Of a DNA stretch of 64,000 nucleotides, positions 35,786 through 43,498 are shown piece by piece (position 1 is the first letter of the stretch; every line of letters begins with the position of its first letter). Where the stretch lies: positions 62,001 through 126,000 of the forward strand of contig CANQLV010000004.1 of NCBI GenBank assembly GCA_947624785.1, given 5' to 3'. The position numbers and the translations under genes were made by a program. The notes beneath the pieces are model-generated. The model was not told the DNA's origin and ran no database searches. It saw nothing but the letters and a program-made list of their open reading frames with translations. This DNA comes from Akkermansia muciniphila. Its GTDB lineage: Bacteria; Verrucomicrobiota; Verrucomicrobiia; Verrucomicrobiales; Akkermansiaceae.

Positions 35786-36268
35786 ATGAAGTTTCCTGCT
35801 CCCCTTTGTGCCGCCGCCGTGCTGCCGGTCCTGTTTTCCTGTGCGGAGCAGGTTTCCCGGATTGAACATGTGCGGGAGGTTCCCTTGAAAACCACGGTGG
35901 TTCCTGCGGAAGACGTGGGCATGCACCGCTCCCAGGCCACTTACCTGCTGCACGGCGCCGTCTCCCAGCAACAGCGCCTCCAGCGTCTGGGCCAATACTA
36001 CTTCGTCACCTGGAATGATGCGTGCCCGGAACAGGCGGCCACCCTGGTCATGATGTACCGCCAGGGAAAAACAGGCTCAACCGTCCTGACAAAATCCATT
36101 TCCTATCCTGCCGGGAGAAAGGGAGGCACGCAAAACTCCGTTTTTGAATTCATCGGGGATGAAGCCAAAACAAAAGGGGAGATTCTGGCATGGAAGCTCG
36201 TCCTGAAGGACAACCACGGCAAAATAATCTCCGAACGCCATTCCTACCTGTGGGGAGACGACCATTGA
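35786..36268 (+). CDS. Putative lipoprotein of unknown function
   Basis: From ATG 35786 this 160-aa protein has a short signal sequence with a lipobox-like LFSC (about residues 16-19), pointing to lipid attachment at the Cys. The mature part has alternating charged beta-strand-like segments and no motif I recognise; TYLLHGAVSQQQRLQRLGQYY and LVLKDNHGKIISERHSYLW stand out. Promoter-like TTGACT (35750-35755) and TTGAAT (35773-35778) end 7 bases before this ATG, which favours it over the ATG at 35777. Confidence 0.65.
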   Translation: MKFPAPLCAAAVLPVLFSCAEQVSRIEHVREVPLKTTVVPAEDVGMHRSQATYLLHGAVSQQQRLQRLGQYYFVTWNDACPEQAATLVMMYRQGKTGSTVLTKSISYPAGRKGGTQNSVFEFIGDEAKTKGEILAWKLVLKDNHGKIISERHSYLWGDDH

Positions 36269-36413
36269 CCCTCCGGCAAGAACGCCGAAGGGACAATGAA
36301 AAGTAACCGGATATCAAGGATTGGAACTATGGCTTCCGGGCTCAGTCACCCAGAACGCACCCACTAATCCTTAACCTTAATCCTTGGTAATTTCTTCCGG
36401 AGTACCGGAAGTC

Positions 36414-37481
36414 TTACGCTTCCTGCCGTTTGGCACGGCGCTTGCGGACGGCGGCGGCAAGGTTCTCCAGCACTTCCACCGTGGTGTCCCAGCCGATGCA
36501 CTGGTCCGTGATGCTCTTGCCGTACACCAGGTCGGAGCTCAGCGGCTGCGCTCCTTCCACGATGTTGCTCTCAATCATCACGGCCACCACCTGGTCGGAA
36601 CCGTCGGAAATCTGTTCCGCGATGCTGGCGGCCACCGCCGGCTGTTTACGGTAATCCTTGCAGCTGTTGCCGTGGGAGCAGTCCACCATGATGCGGTTGT
36701 TGATGCCGGCCTTCTGCAAGGCTTCCGCAGCTTCCTTCACGTGCTCGTCATCGAAATTCGGGCCCAGGGAGGAACCGCGCAGAATCAGGTGGCAGGATTT
36801 GTTGCCCGTGGTGGAAACGATGGCGGAAACGCCCTGCTTGGTCACGGAAAGGAAGCAGTGCGGGCAGGAGGAGGAAATGATGGCGTCCACGGCAATCTGG
36901 AGACTGCCGCTGGTGCCGTTCTTGAATCCCACGGGCATGGAAAGCCCGGAGGCCAGTTCACGGTGCACCTGGCTTTCCGTGGTGCGCGCGCCGATGGCTC
37001 CCCACGTAATCAGGTCCGCGATATATTGCGGGGTGATGGTGTCCAGGAACTCCGTGGCGGCGGGAATCCCCATATCCCCCAGGCGCAGCAGCAGCCCGCG
37101 GGCCATGTGGAGGCCGCGGTTGATGTCAAAGGTATGGTTCATGAACGGGTCATTGATGAGGCCCTTCCAGCCCACCGTGGTGCGGGGTTTTTCAAAATAC
37201 ACGCGCATGATGATCACCAGATCCTTTTCAAAGCGCGCCATCTGCTCCTTCAGGCGGGAGGCGTAGTCCACCGCGGCCTGGGGATCATGGATGGAGCACG
37301 GCCCCACCACCACCAGCAGGCGGTCGTCGTGGCCGGAAATGATGTTCTCCGCATTCTTGCGGGTCGTAGCCACCATTTTGGCGATTTCCGTGGTCGCCGG
37401 ATAATCCTTGATCAGGATGGCGGGGGAAATCAGGGGCTCGATGTCTTGAATGCGTACGTCGTCTGTTTTGAACCAGTTCAT
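36414..37481 (-). CDS. aroG: 3-deoxy-7-phosphoheptulonate synthase, class I
   Basis: This enzyme condenses phosphoenolpyruvate and erythrose 4-phosphate, the first step of aromatic amino-acid synthesis. The 355-aa protein matches the AroF/G/H type: VVGPCSIHDPQAAVDYA (about residue 58), MRVYFEKPRTTVGWKGLINDP (PEP/E4P site), WGAIGARTTESQ, PVGFKNGTSGSLQIAVDAI, ILRGS and the metal-binding VDCSHGNSCKDY (about 266). Which aromatic amino acid inhibits it cannot be read. A palindrome CTTCCGG/CCGGAAG (36396-36411) lies just after the stop on the minus strand and could end the transcript. Confidence 0.95.
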   Translation of the reverse strand: MNWFKTDDVRIQDIEPLISPAILIKDYPATTEIAKMVATTRKNAENIISGHDDRLLVVVGPCSIHDPQAAVDYASRLKEQMARFEKDLVIIMRVYFEKPRTTVGWKGLINDPFMNHTFDINRGLHMARGLLLRLGDMGIPAATEFLDTITPQYIADLITWGAIGARTTESQVHRELASGLSMPVGFKNGTSGSLQIAVDAIISSSCPHCFLSVTKQGVSAIVSTTGNKSCHLILRGSSLGPNFDDEHVKEAAEALQKAGINNRIMVDCSHGNSCKDYRKQPAVAASIAEQISDGSDQVVAVMIESNIVEGAQPLSSDLVYGKSITDQCIGWDTTVEVLENLAAAVRKRRAKRQEA

Positions 37482-37639
37482 GTCTGGGACTTATTGAGGG
37501 GTTTTTGAGAGTGGTTGAAAAGAAAAAAATACGGTTTGGAGGCAATATGCCTGAATATATCGCGGGGCCTCGCGGCCATAAGCCGGAAGCCCCGCAAAAT
37601 AAATCGGTCCCGCTTCCCAACAGGCGGTTCCGGAATGCG

Positions 37640-38281
37640 TTACCAGGAAGTCACGTTGTCTTCCGTCATTTCCGGATTGTTGATGTGGCCGTCCTCCGTG
37701 CTGCCCTGCTTGTCCTTGCCGACGCTGTAAACAGCCACATTCTTGGTCACCATGCGGGAACCGACCTGGACGCGGGGGGTGCGGTCGTCGGGATTGGCAT
37801 TCAAAATGATGTGATAGGGGGATTCCCACGGGTCCATCAGTCCCACGCGTCCGCGGCTTTCAAAGAACAGGCCGGGAGAACCTTCCACATCCGTGGTCGT
37901 GGTGTTGAAATAGGCCGTTTTCTTGGGGTTCAGCTTCCTGTCTTCATCCCCGCGGTCCATGTAGTTGGTCAGGATGCTCATGATGCGGCTGTCGTCGTCC
38001 ACGGCGGTCGTCATGTAATACTGTCCGTCCTTGCGGGCCTGCTTGGCCATTTCCCGTCCGCTCCAGGCTACGGGAACGCGGCCGTTGTCCAGCATGTAGT
38101 TCTCAACGGCTGTCTGCAAACCGTTGCAATCGCTCCGCGCCGTGGTAACACGTGATTTTTCCATCACGCCGTTCACCACCGTCATGGCGATGCCGGCCAG
38201 CGTCAGGATAATGGCGATCACCACAAGCAATTCAATCAACGTGAATCCCTTGGATTTACGGTTCAAAAAAGGTGCCTTCAT
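37640..38281 (-). CDS. Type II secretion/pilus pseudopilin (GspG-like)
   Basis: From ATG 38281 the 213-aa protein has a prepilin leader ending KSKG, then the methylation site FTLIELLVVIAIILTLAGIAMTVV (G before F, Glu at +5) and the long amphipathic helix expected of pseudopilins. A globular domain with a DPWESPYHIILNAN strand, as in GspG, follows. The open frame begins seven codons earlier at 38302. No other secretion or pilus gene is beside it, so it would need a remote machinery. The start sits at the end of an intergenic stretch with a terminator to its right. Confidence 0.88.
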   Translation of the reverse strand: MKAPFLNRKSKGFTLIELLVVIAIILTLAGIAMTVVNGVMEKSRVTTARSDCNGLQTAVENYMLDNGRVPVAWSGREMAKQARKDGQYYMTTAVDDDSRIMSILTNYMDRGDEDRKLNPKKTAYFNTTTTDVEGSPGLFFESRGRVGLMDPWESPYHIILNANPDDRTPRVQVGSRMVTKNVAVYSVGKDKQGSTEDGHINNPEMTEDNVTSW

Positions 38282-38395
38282 ACTTTGCCAAGAGTAGCGC
38301 AATTACGGTTCAGGGCAAGCGGAAAACAACCGGAACCGCCAATTTCAAAGCGCGTTTCCGGAGCGGCAAACATGCGGCGCATGACCCCGGCATGC

Positions 38396-38431
38396 AAACG
38401 CCCCGGCCATCCTCCGACAGCCGGGGCGTTT
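38396..38431 (-). terminator. Bidirectional-looking terminator downstream of secG
   Basis: Perfect 12-bp stem AAACGCCCCGGC (38396-38407) and GCCGGGGCGTTT (38420-38431). It lies 16 bases past the secG stop and separates secG from the pseudopilin gene. Confidence 0.8.
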
Positions 38432-38446
38432 AAAAAGAACATTCCC

Positions 38447-38920
38447 TTAGTTAGCGGGAGCTTCGGGAGAGACAGGAACGGGAGCTTCGGGCGCGGCGGG
38501 AGCCGGGGCCTGTGAAGAAGCGGCTTCCGCCTCAGCGGCGCGCCTGCGCAGTTCCTCCTGCTGGAGTTCTTCCGGCGTCTTGGCCGGAACGGAGGCTTCC
38601 TGCTTGGCGGCGGCCTTCATCATTTCCGGGCTCAGCAGGCTTTCCGAGCTCTTGACGTGCTGCCGGTTGATCAGCATGCCCAGCACCAGGCAAAGAATCA
38701 TGAAGGCGGAGCCGAAGTACACCGTAGCTTTTTTCAGCACATCCGTAGTCCGCGCGCCGAAGGCCTGGTCCGTGATGGCGGCGCCGAAGGCGGCTCCCAG
38801 CCCTTCCTGCTTGGGTCTCTGCATAAGCACCACGCCCAGGAGGAGAAGTGATACAATCACCAGAACGGCAAAGAGTAACTGAATGCTGATATTAAGTGAA
38901 TTTGCTAAAAAAAGGTTCAT
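38447..38920 (-). CDS. secG: Preprotein translocase subunit SecG
   Basis: SecG is the small Sec-channel subunit. The 157-aa protein has the first membrane segment (LLFAVLVIVSLLLLGVVLMQRPKQEGLGAAFG), the family signature EGLGAAFGA with a conserved loop, then a second hydrophobic segment (TVYFGSAFMILCLVLGMLINRQ). The C-terminal tail is an unusually long Ala/Pro/Glu-rich extension (about residues 105-157), more than in the roughly 75-110 aa of typical SecG. The promoter lies at 38931-38959. panD begins 41 bases further upstream on the same strand. Confidence 0.92.
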   Translation of the reverse strand: MNLFLANSLNISIQLLFAVLVIVSLLLLGVVLMQRPKQEGLGAAFGAAITDQAFGARTTDVLKKATVYFGSAFMILCLVLGMLINRQHVKSSESLLSPEMMKAAAKQEASVPAKTPEELQQEELRRRAAEAEAASSQAPAPAAPEAPVPVSPEAPAN

Positions 38921-38930
38921 GAACGCGGGG

Positions 38931-38959
38931 AGTATGTGTGAATTCGGATGGTTTGTAAA
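38931..38959 (-). promoter_or_regulatory. Putative promoter of secG
   Basis: Minus strand TTTACA (38954-38959) and CATACT (38931-38936) are spaced 17, with 10 bases to the ATG at 38920. The predicted leader is only about 3-4 bases. Confidence 0.45.
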
Positions 38960-38961
38960 GT

Positions 38962-39300
38962 CTAGGAAATGATTTCGTTATGCTCGTTGCAAACGATTTT
39001 CCTGGGAACGATGGGCTTGTCCGACAGGGCAAAGCTCATGATGACCACCCGTTCGCCCGTCTTGATCAAATGGGCCGCGCCGCCGTTCATGATGATGTTC
39101 CCCGTACCGGCAGGCCCCTGCAGGGCATATGTTTCCAGACGGTTTCCGGACGTGACGGACGCCACGAGAACCTTCTCTCCGGGCCACAGGTCCACAGCGG
39201 CCATCAGATCGGCAGGAATTTCAATACTGCCTTCATATTGAACATCGCCACGGGTAATCATGGCGCGATGGATTTTTGATTTTAACTGCTCAACCAACAT
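38962..39300 (-). CDS. panD: Aspartate 1-decarboxylase proenzyme
   Basis: PanD makes beta-alanine from aspartate for pantothenate and CoA. The 112-aa protein is self-cleaving at Gly24-Ser25 (YEGSIEI), giving a pyruvoyl group. The N-terminus LKSKIHRAMITRGDV and the GNRLETYALQG and NIIMNGGAAHLIKTGERVVIMSFA blocks are standard. Length is slightly below the 117-126 aa of other bacteria. A minus-strand TTGACC lies about 35 bases before the start with a poor -10. Confidence 0.96.
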   Translation of the reverse strand: MLVEQLKSKIHRAMITRGDVQYEGSIEIPADLMAAVDLWPGEKVLVASVTSGNRLETYALQGPAGTGNIIMNGGAAHLIKTGERVVIMSFALSDKPIVPRKIVCNEHNEIIS

Positions 39301-39373
39301 GACGTCCGAACAACAAACCCCCGATCGCTCTTTCGGTCAAGCCGTCATCCTCCATTTTACGGTTTTCTGTGTC

Positions 39374-40309
39374 TTACTCCCCCCGTTTCAATACGTCCGC
39401 GGCATGGGCGGCGTCCCGGGCAAGCTGGCTTTTCAATTCTTCCAGCGAGGGGAATTTGGCCTCAGGCCTCAGGAACCGGACCGGCTCCACTTCCATCTCC
39501 CGCCCGTAAATGTCCCCCGGCCGGCCGAACAAATGCGTTTCCAGCAGCAGTTCCCCCGCATCCCCCTCCACCGTGGGACGCACCCCCAGGTTGGCGACTC
39601 CCCCATATTCCGACCCGTTCACCCGGGCGCGCACGGCGTACACGCCATGAGGAGGCTGCAAACCGCAGCCGGGCTTCATATTGGCCGTGGGATAATCCAG
39701 CAGGCGCCCCAATTGGCGGCCATGAATCACCGGGCCCCTCCAGCGGTAGGGACGGCCCAGCATCCCGGCCGCCTGTAAAAAATCCGCCGCGCGCACGGCT
39801 TCGCGAATCCGGGTGCTGCTCACGCGCTCCCCGTCCCGCAGGATGGACGGAACGGCCGTCACCCGGAATCCGTAGCGGCCGGACAAAAGGCGCAGGGTTT
39901 CCACATCGCCAGCGCGGCCGCGGCCAAAATGCCAGTCCTCTCCCACGGCAATCTCCGCCACGCGGCAGGAGGTGCAGAGCTCCCTGATGAATTCCTCCGG
40001 GCTCATGGAAGCCAGCCGGGAAGAAAATTCCAGCGCCAGCACCATCTTCACCCCCAGCCCTTCCATCAGGGCAAACTTCTCCGCAGCCACCGCCATAATG
40101 GCAGGCGGCACGCTTTCCGGGCGGACACGGGCCAGCGGATGAGTGCGGAACGTCAGCACGGCGGGAATGCCCCCGCCACGGGCAGCGCCTTCCACCGCCG
40201 CGGCAATCACTCCGGCATGCCCCAGGTGCAGCCCGTCAAACATCCCCATGGCCCAGTGCACGGGGGACGAAACGCCTTTCAGTTCCTTGAACTCCCGGTA
40301 AATGACCAT
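39374..40309 (-). CDS. ribF: Bifunctional riboflavin kinase/FAD synthetase
   Basis: RibF phosphorylates riboflavin to FMN and adenylates it to FAD. The 311-aa protein has the N-terminal nucleotidyl-transferase domain (WAMGMFDGLHLGHAGVIAAA, VAVGEDWHFG with FGRGRAGD, VSSTRIREAV) and the C-terminal flavokinase domain (GQLGRLLDYPTANM with the P-T-A-N motif, PPHGVYAVRARV, GVANLGVRPTV, LETHLF). I start at ATG 40309 rather than the TTG at 40324, which overlaps truB. The truB stop lies 4 bases before this start, so the three genes nrnA, truB and ribF form an operon. Confidence 0.95.
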   Translation of the reverse strand: MVIYREFKELKGVSSPVHWAMGMFDGLHLGHAGVIAAAVEGAARGGGIPAVLTFRTHPLARVRPESVPPAIMAVAAEKFALMEGLGVKMVLALEFSSRLASMSPEEFIRELCTSCRVAEIAVGEDWHFGRGRAGDVETLRLLSGRYGFRVTAVPSILRDGERVSSTRIREAVRAADFLQAAGMLGRPYRWRGPVIHGRQLGRLLDYPTANMKPGCGLQPPHGVYAVRARVNGSEYGGVANLGVRPTVEGDAGELLLETHLFGRPGDIYGREMEVEPVRFLRPEAKFPSLEELKSQLARDAAHAADVLKRGE

Positions 40310-40313
40310 GCTG

Positions 40314-41048
40314 CTACCTGGCAATCAGAATGTCCGCCAGCTCCTCCAGGGAAAGCATGGCCCGGAACAGCTCCTCCCTGGGGGCGGTTTTCAGGGTATC
40401 CACCGCCACGGCGCGCTCCAGCGTAAAAGAACCGGACCTGGTGCGCCGCAGGGCGCTCAAATGCGCTCCGCAGCCCAGCGCCTTCCCGATGTCATACGCA
40501 TAGGAACGCACATAAAAACCCTTGGAGCATTGAACGGTAAAGTCCACTTCCGGAACGGCCACGCGGGAAATTTGATGGCCGAACACCTCCACGAGCCGCG
40601 GCTCCCGCACAATTTCCTGCCCCTTGCGGGCCAGCTTGTACAGCGGCACCCCGTCCTTTTTAATGGCGGAAACCATCGGAGGAATCTGCTCAAAAGCGCC
40701 GTCAAACCGGTCAAACGCCTCGCGGACGGCCTGTTCCGTCACGCCGTCCACGGAATATTCCGCCACCACTTCCCCCATGGCGTCCTGGGAGGAAGTCTCC
40801 ACCCCCAGCGTGAGGGTTCCGGCGTATTCCTTGTGCTCGCACATCAGCTTGTCCTGAAGCTTGGTCGCCTTCCCCACCACCAGCATCAGCAGCCCCGTAG
40901 CCATGGGGTCCAGCGTGCCGCAGTGGCCGATCTTCTTAATTCCCAGGGAGCGGCGCGCAATCGCCACCACGTCGTGGGAGGTCATGTCCTGCGCCTTGTC
41001 AATCAACAGGACGCCCGAGGGAGCTTGCATGGAATCTGAAGCGTTCAT
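40314..41048 (-). CDS. truB: tRNA pseudouridine-55 synthase
   Basis: TruB makes pseudouridine 55 in the T-loop of tRNAs. The 244-aa protein has GVLLIDKAQDMTSHDVV (about residue 12), the catalytic GHCGTLDPMATGLLMLVVGKATKL (Asp about 47), the YAGTLTLGVETSSQDAMGEV region, VSAIKKDGVPLYKLARKGQEI and the C-terminal VQCSKGFYVRSYAYDIGKALGCGAHLSALRRTRSGSF. It lacks the longer C-terminal PUA extension of some members. Its start overlaps the end of the nrnA gene by 4 bases. Confidence 0.96.
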   Translation of the reverse strand: MNASDSMQAPSGVLLIDKAQDMTSHDVVAIARRSLGIKKIGHCGTLDPMATGLLMLVVGKATKLQDKLMCEHKEYAGTLTLGVETSSQDAMGEVVAEYSVDGVTEQAVREAFDRFDGAFEQIPPMVSAIKKDGVPLYKLARKGQEIVREPRLVEVFGHQISRVAVPEVDFTVQCSKGFYVRSYAYDIGKALGCGAHLSALRRTRSGSFTLERAVAVDTLKTAPREELFRAMLSLEELADILIAR

Positions 41049-42058
41049 GAAATCTGCTGTTGGAGCACGCGTTCCACTTCCTCCTGCATGGCTTTCAGGA
41101 TGGTGAGGCGCACTTCTTCAATGGGTCCCCTGATGCGCACTCCGGCGGCCATGGCATGTCCGCCGCCTCCAAAACGGGAGGCCAGCTCCGCCACGGATAT
41201 TTCAGGGGTCTTGGACCGCAGGGAAATGCGGATGCGGGGATCGTCCTCCGCCTCCTCCAGGTAGGCGGCCAGCCAGACTCCCTGCACGGAACGCAGAAGG
41301 TCGATCAGGCCTTCCGTGTCCTCCGGACGGCTGCCGATCCGGGCCTTCGCCTCATTCGTCAGGCAGAACGTGCAAATCCTGCCGTCCGGCGTCAGCCTCA
41401 TGCCGTTCAGCGCCTCGCGCATCAGCTGCATCTTTACCCAGGGCTTTTCCTGGTAAAGCTGGCGGTTGATGTCCTGGACGTCAACGCCCATCCGGATCAA
41501 ATCCGCGGCCAGCTCCATCACGGCCGCCGTCGTCATCTGGTACTGGAAGGAACCCGTATCCGTGCTGACGGCCACATACAGCGCGTCGCGCATCACCGGG
41601 GTAACGGGAACGCCCAGATACTTGAAAAAATAATACAGCACCGCTCCGGTGGCGCACTCGTCCGGCAGAACGCACTGTACGTCCCCGAACAGCTCATTCG
41701 TCTGGTGGTGGTCGATGTTCGCCCACACCTTCACTCCCTCCAGAGCCTTCAGGCTGCGTTCACCCAGCCTCTTGAACGCGCCGTTGTCCACGGAAACGGC
41801 CACTTCCACGTCCACCGGCTCATCGGGCGTGGGGATGATATTTTCCACGCCCGGCATAAAAGCCAGATTGGAAGGCACGCCGTCCTCGTTCATCATGATC
41901 ACTTTCTTGCCCATCTGCTTCAGGGCTTCCCCCAGGGCCAGCGTGGAACCGATGGCGTCACCGTCCGGATGCACGTGCGCAATTACCGCAAAGCTGTCAT
42001 GGCTGCGGAGCAGGTCCGCCAAAGGCGCAAATTCGGGACAATGTTTCCAATCTTCCAT
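41045..42058 (-). CDS. nrnA: DHH-family phosphoesterase, NrnA-like oligoribonuclease/pAp phosphatase
   Basis: NrnA degrades nano-RNA and dephosphorylates 3'-phosphoadenosine 5'-phosphate. From ATG 42058 the 337-aa protein has motif I AVIAHVHPDGDAIGSTLAL (about residue 26), a second acidic motif VSVDNG, the DHH motif ANIDHHQTNELFG, SVDTDTGSF-like VSTDTGSFQYQ, and the DHHA1 domain ending FGGGGHAMAAGVRIRG. The order nrnA-truB-ribF on one strand matches the operon of many bacteria, where rbfA often precedes. The frame also opens at TTG 42100 but that lies in a terminator. Confidence 0.93.
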   Translation of the reverse strand: MEDWKHCPEFAPLADLLRSHDSFAVIAHVHPDGDAIGSTLALGEALKQMGKKVIMMNEDGVPSNLAFMPGVENIIPTPDEPVDVEVAVSVDNGAFKRLGERSLKALEGVKVWANIDHHQTNELFGDVQCVLPDECATGAVLYYFFKYLGVPVTPVMRDALYVAVSTDTGSFQYQMTTAAVMELAADLIRMGVDVQDINRQLYQEKPWVKMQLMREALNGMRLTPDGRICTFCLTNEAKARIGSRPEDTEGLIDLLRSVQGVWLAAYLEEAEDDPRIRISLRSKTPEISVAELASRFGGGGHAMAAGVRIRGPIEEVRLTILKAMQEEVERVLQQQIS

Positions 42059-42083
42059 ATGTTCTGCCGCGTTTTTATAGAAA

Positions 42084-42116
42084 AAGCCGCACTTGGACAA
42101 TCACCAAGTGCGGCTT
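42084..42116 (-). terminator. Terminator of the small lipoprotein gene, upstream of nrnA
   Basis: Perfect 13-bp stem AAGCCGCACTTGG (42084-42096) and CCAAGTGCGGCTT (42104-42116). Read on the minus strand it is followed by TTTTT, ending the transcript from 42313 before nrnA starts. Confidence 0.85.
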
Positions 42117-42145
42117 GAAAAGTCGTACTTAATCCCGGAAGAGGA

Positions 42146-42313
42146 TTACTTCTTGGACTTCATGACCACCGGAGCCACATCCACGGCGGGCTGGTTCAGG
42201 TCATTGAACTTGGGAAGGGGGGTCAGGGGGGGAGCACCCTGATCCTGACAGCAGCAGGAAGCCATGATGCTCGCCGCAAAAGCGGCAAGAGCCATAACGG
42301 TAATCTTCTTCAT
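42146..42313 (-). CDS. Small lipoprotein, 55 aa
   Basis: From ATG 42313 (MKKITVMALAAFAASIMASC) the peptide has a signal sequence and a lipobox IMASC, then two more Cys. The mature part is only about 36 residues: CCCQDQGAPPLTPLPK..., Pro-rich with a Lys/Ser tail. The open frame begins earlier at 42364. Such tiny lipoproteins are usually envelope accessories; the role here is unknown. It has its own strong terminator, which supports a real, separately expressed gene. Confidence 0.7.
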   Translation of the reverse strand: MKKITVMALAAFAASIMASCCCQDQGAPPLTPLPKFNDLNQPAVDVAPVVMKSKK

Positions 42314-42533
42314 ATGCGTGGTTAAATGATGGGTGATAAAGGATATGGAAATATCTTGGAGCATAAAAGCATACCATGCGGGCGCCCGTCAATCAAATTT
42401 GCTAAAATCTCCCAAGGGCGCGCCTTTCCGCCTGTTTTGCCCCGCAAACGGGCCTTTCTCAAATGGCAAGACGCATAAATCGCTCGCCTGCGCTCCTCAG
42501 GAATTATAGTCTCTGCCAAGCCGCTTTTTTTCC

Positions 42534-43385
42534 ATGCCCTTCTCCGTCAGAATACTCCGGCTTTTCGGCACCCTGCTGCTGGGCGTCTGCGCGCTCGGCG
42601 TAGCCGGCATTACCTGGGCGTACCTGATAGAACCCAATCTTCTGTTCGTCCGGAAGGTGGACTACCGCGTCCCCCAGTGGAACGGCCGCGGAAAACCCGT
42701 TAAAGTCGTCATTGCCGGAGACCTTCACCTGATGCCCACGGCCTTTGATGAAGTGAGGGCGCTCCGCTACGTCCGGAGAATCATGCAGCTTCAGCCGGAC
42801 TTGATCCTGCTGGTAGGGGATTATGCCCGCGGCGCCAGCAGAAACGCCAGCATGAGCCCCGCCGCGGCCGCCCGGCTGCTGCGGGGGCTGGCAGCGCCCT
42901 GCGGCGTCTTCGCCATCCAGGGGAACCATGACTTCACCTTCGGCTGGGACAACTGGCGCAAGGAACTGACCCGGGCCGGCATCACGGTGCTGGAAGACCA
43001 AAGCGCGCTTGTCACATTCAAGGACGGCAGGCAGCTCCAGCTATCCGGAATGCTGGATACCTCGCGCAATTCCAAAAAACGGCTCCCCAAACGCCAGGCC
43101 CCGGACATCCCCCATTTCCTGCTTTCCCACCGTCCGGAAGCGGACCACATGCTCTCCCACGGGGACGCGGACATCGTCATCAGCGGCCACACTCACGGCG
43201 GCCAGATATGCCTTCCCTTCAACCTCCTGTGGTTTGAAGCCAGCCCGGAACACGCCCAGCCCTACACCTACCCCTGGCATATTTCCGGCGGCAACACCTA
43301 CCTGATTACCAAGGGGCTCGGAACCAGCACGCTTCCCCTCCGCTTCAACTGCCCTCCGGAGATCTATCTGCTGGAGCTGCACTGA
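42534..43385 (+). CDS. Membrane-anchored metallophosphoesterase (YkuE-like)
   Basis: The 283-aa protein has an N-terminal membrane helix (about residues 10-32) and then the calcineurin-like fold: VVIAGDLHLMP (motif I, D-x-H), LILLVGDYARG (motif II), AIQGNHDFTFGW (motif III GNHD), LLSHRPEADHML and ISGHTHGGQICLP (motif V GHTHGGQ). The family hydrolyses phosphodiesters; YkuE-like members act at the cell surface, LpxH-like ones on lipid A precursors. A -10-like TATAGT (42505-42510) precedes the ATG, but no -35 was found. The following gene is the SIR2-like one. Confidence 0.9.
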   Translation: MPFSVRILRLFGTLLLGVCALGVAGITWAYLIEPNLLFVRKVDYRVPQWNGRGKPVKVVIAGDLHLMPTAFDEVRALRYVRRIMQLQPDLILLVGDYARGASRNASMSPAAAARLLRGLAAPCGVFAIQGNHDFTFGWDNWRKELTRAGITVLEDQSALVTFKDGRQLQLSGMLDTSRNSKKRLPKRQAPDIPHFLLSHRPEADHMLSHGDADIVISGHTHGGQICLPFNLLWFEASPEHAQPYTYPWHISGGNTYLITKGLGTSTLPLRFNCPPEIYLLELH

Positions 43386-43498
43386 CGCCGGCAACCCTTT
43401 TCCATGCCGGACAAGGCTGCGGCGGGAAAAGGATTTTTCTTTGTTTCTTGATTTTTCGCGGCCATGGGCCAGCATGGAGAATGGTTCCGCTGTTTTCC

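Noticed and set aside
36316..36388. CAAGGATT/AATCCTTG inverted repeat before aroG's end
   Set aside because: Arms of 8 bp are about 60 bases apart with no further structure; it is too weak to call a terminator or element.
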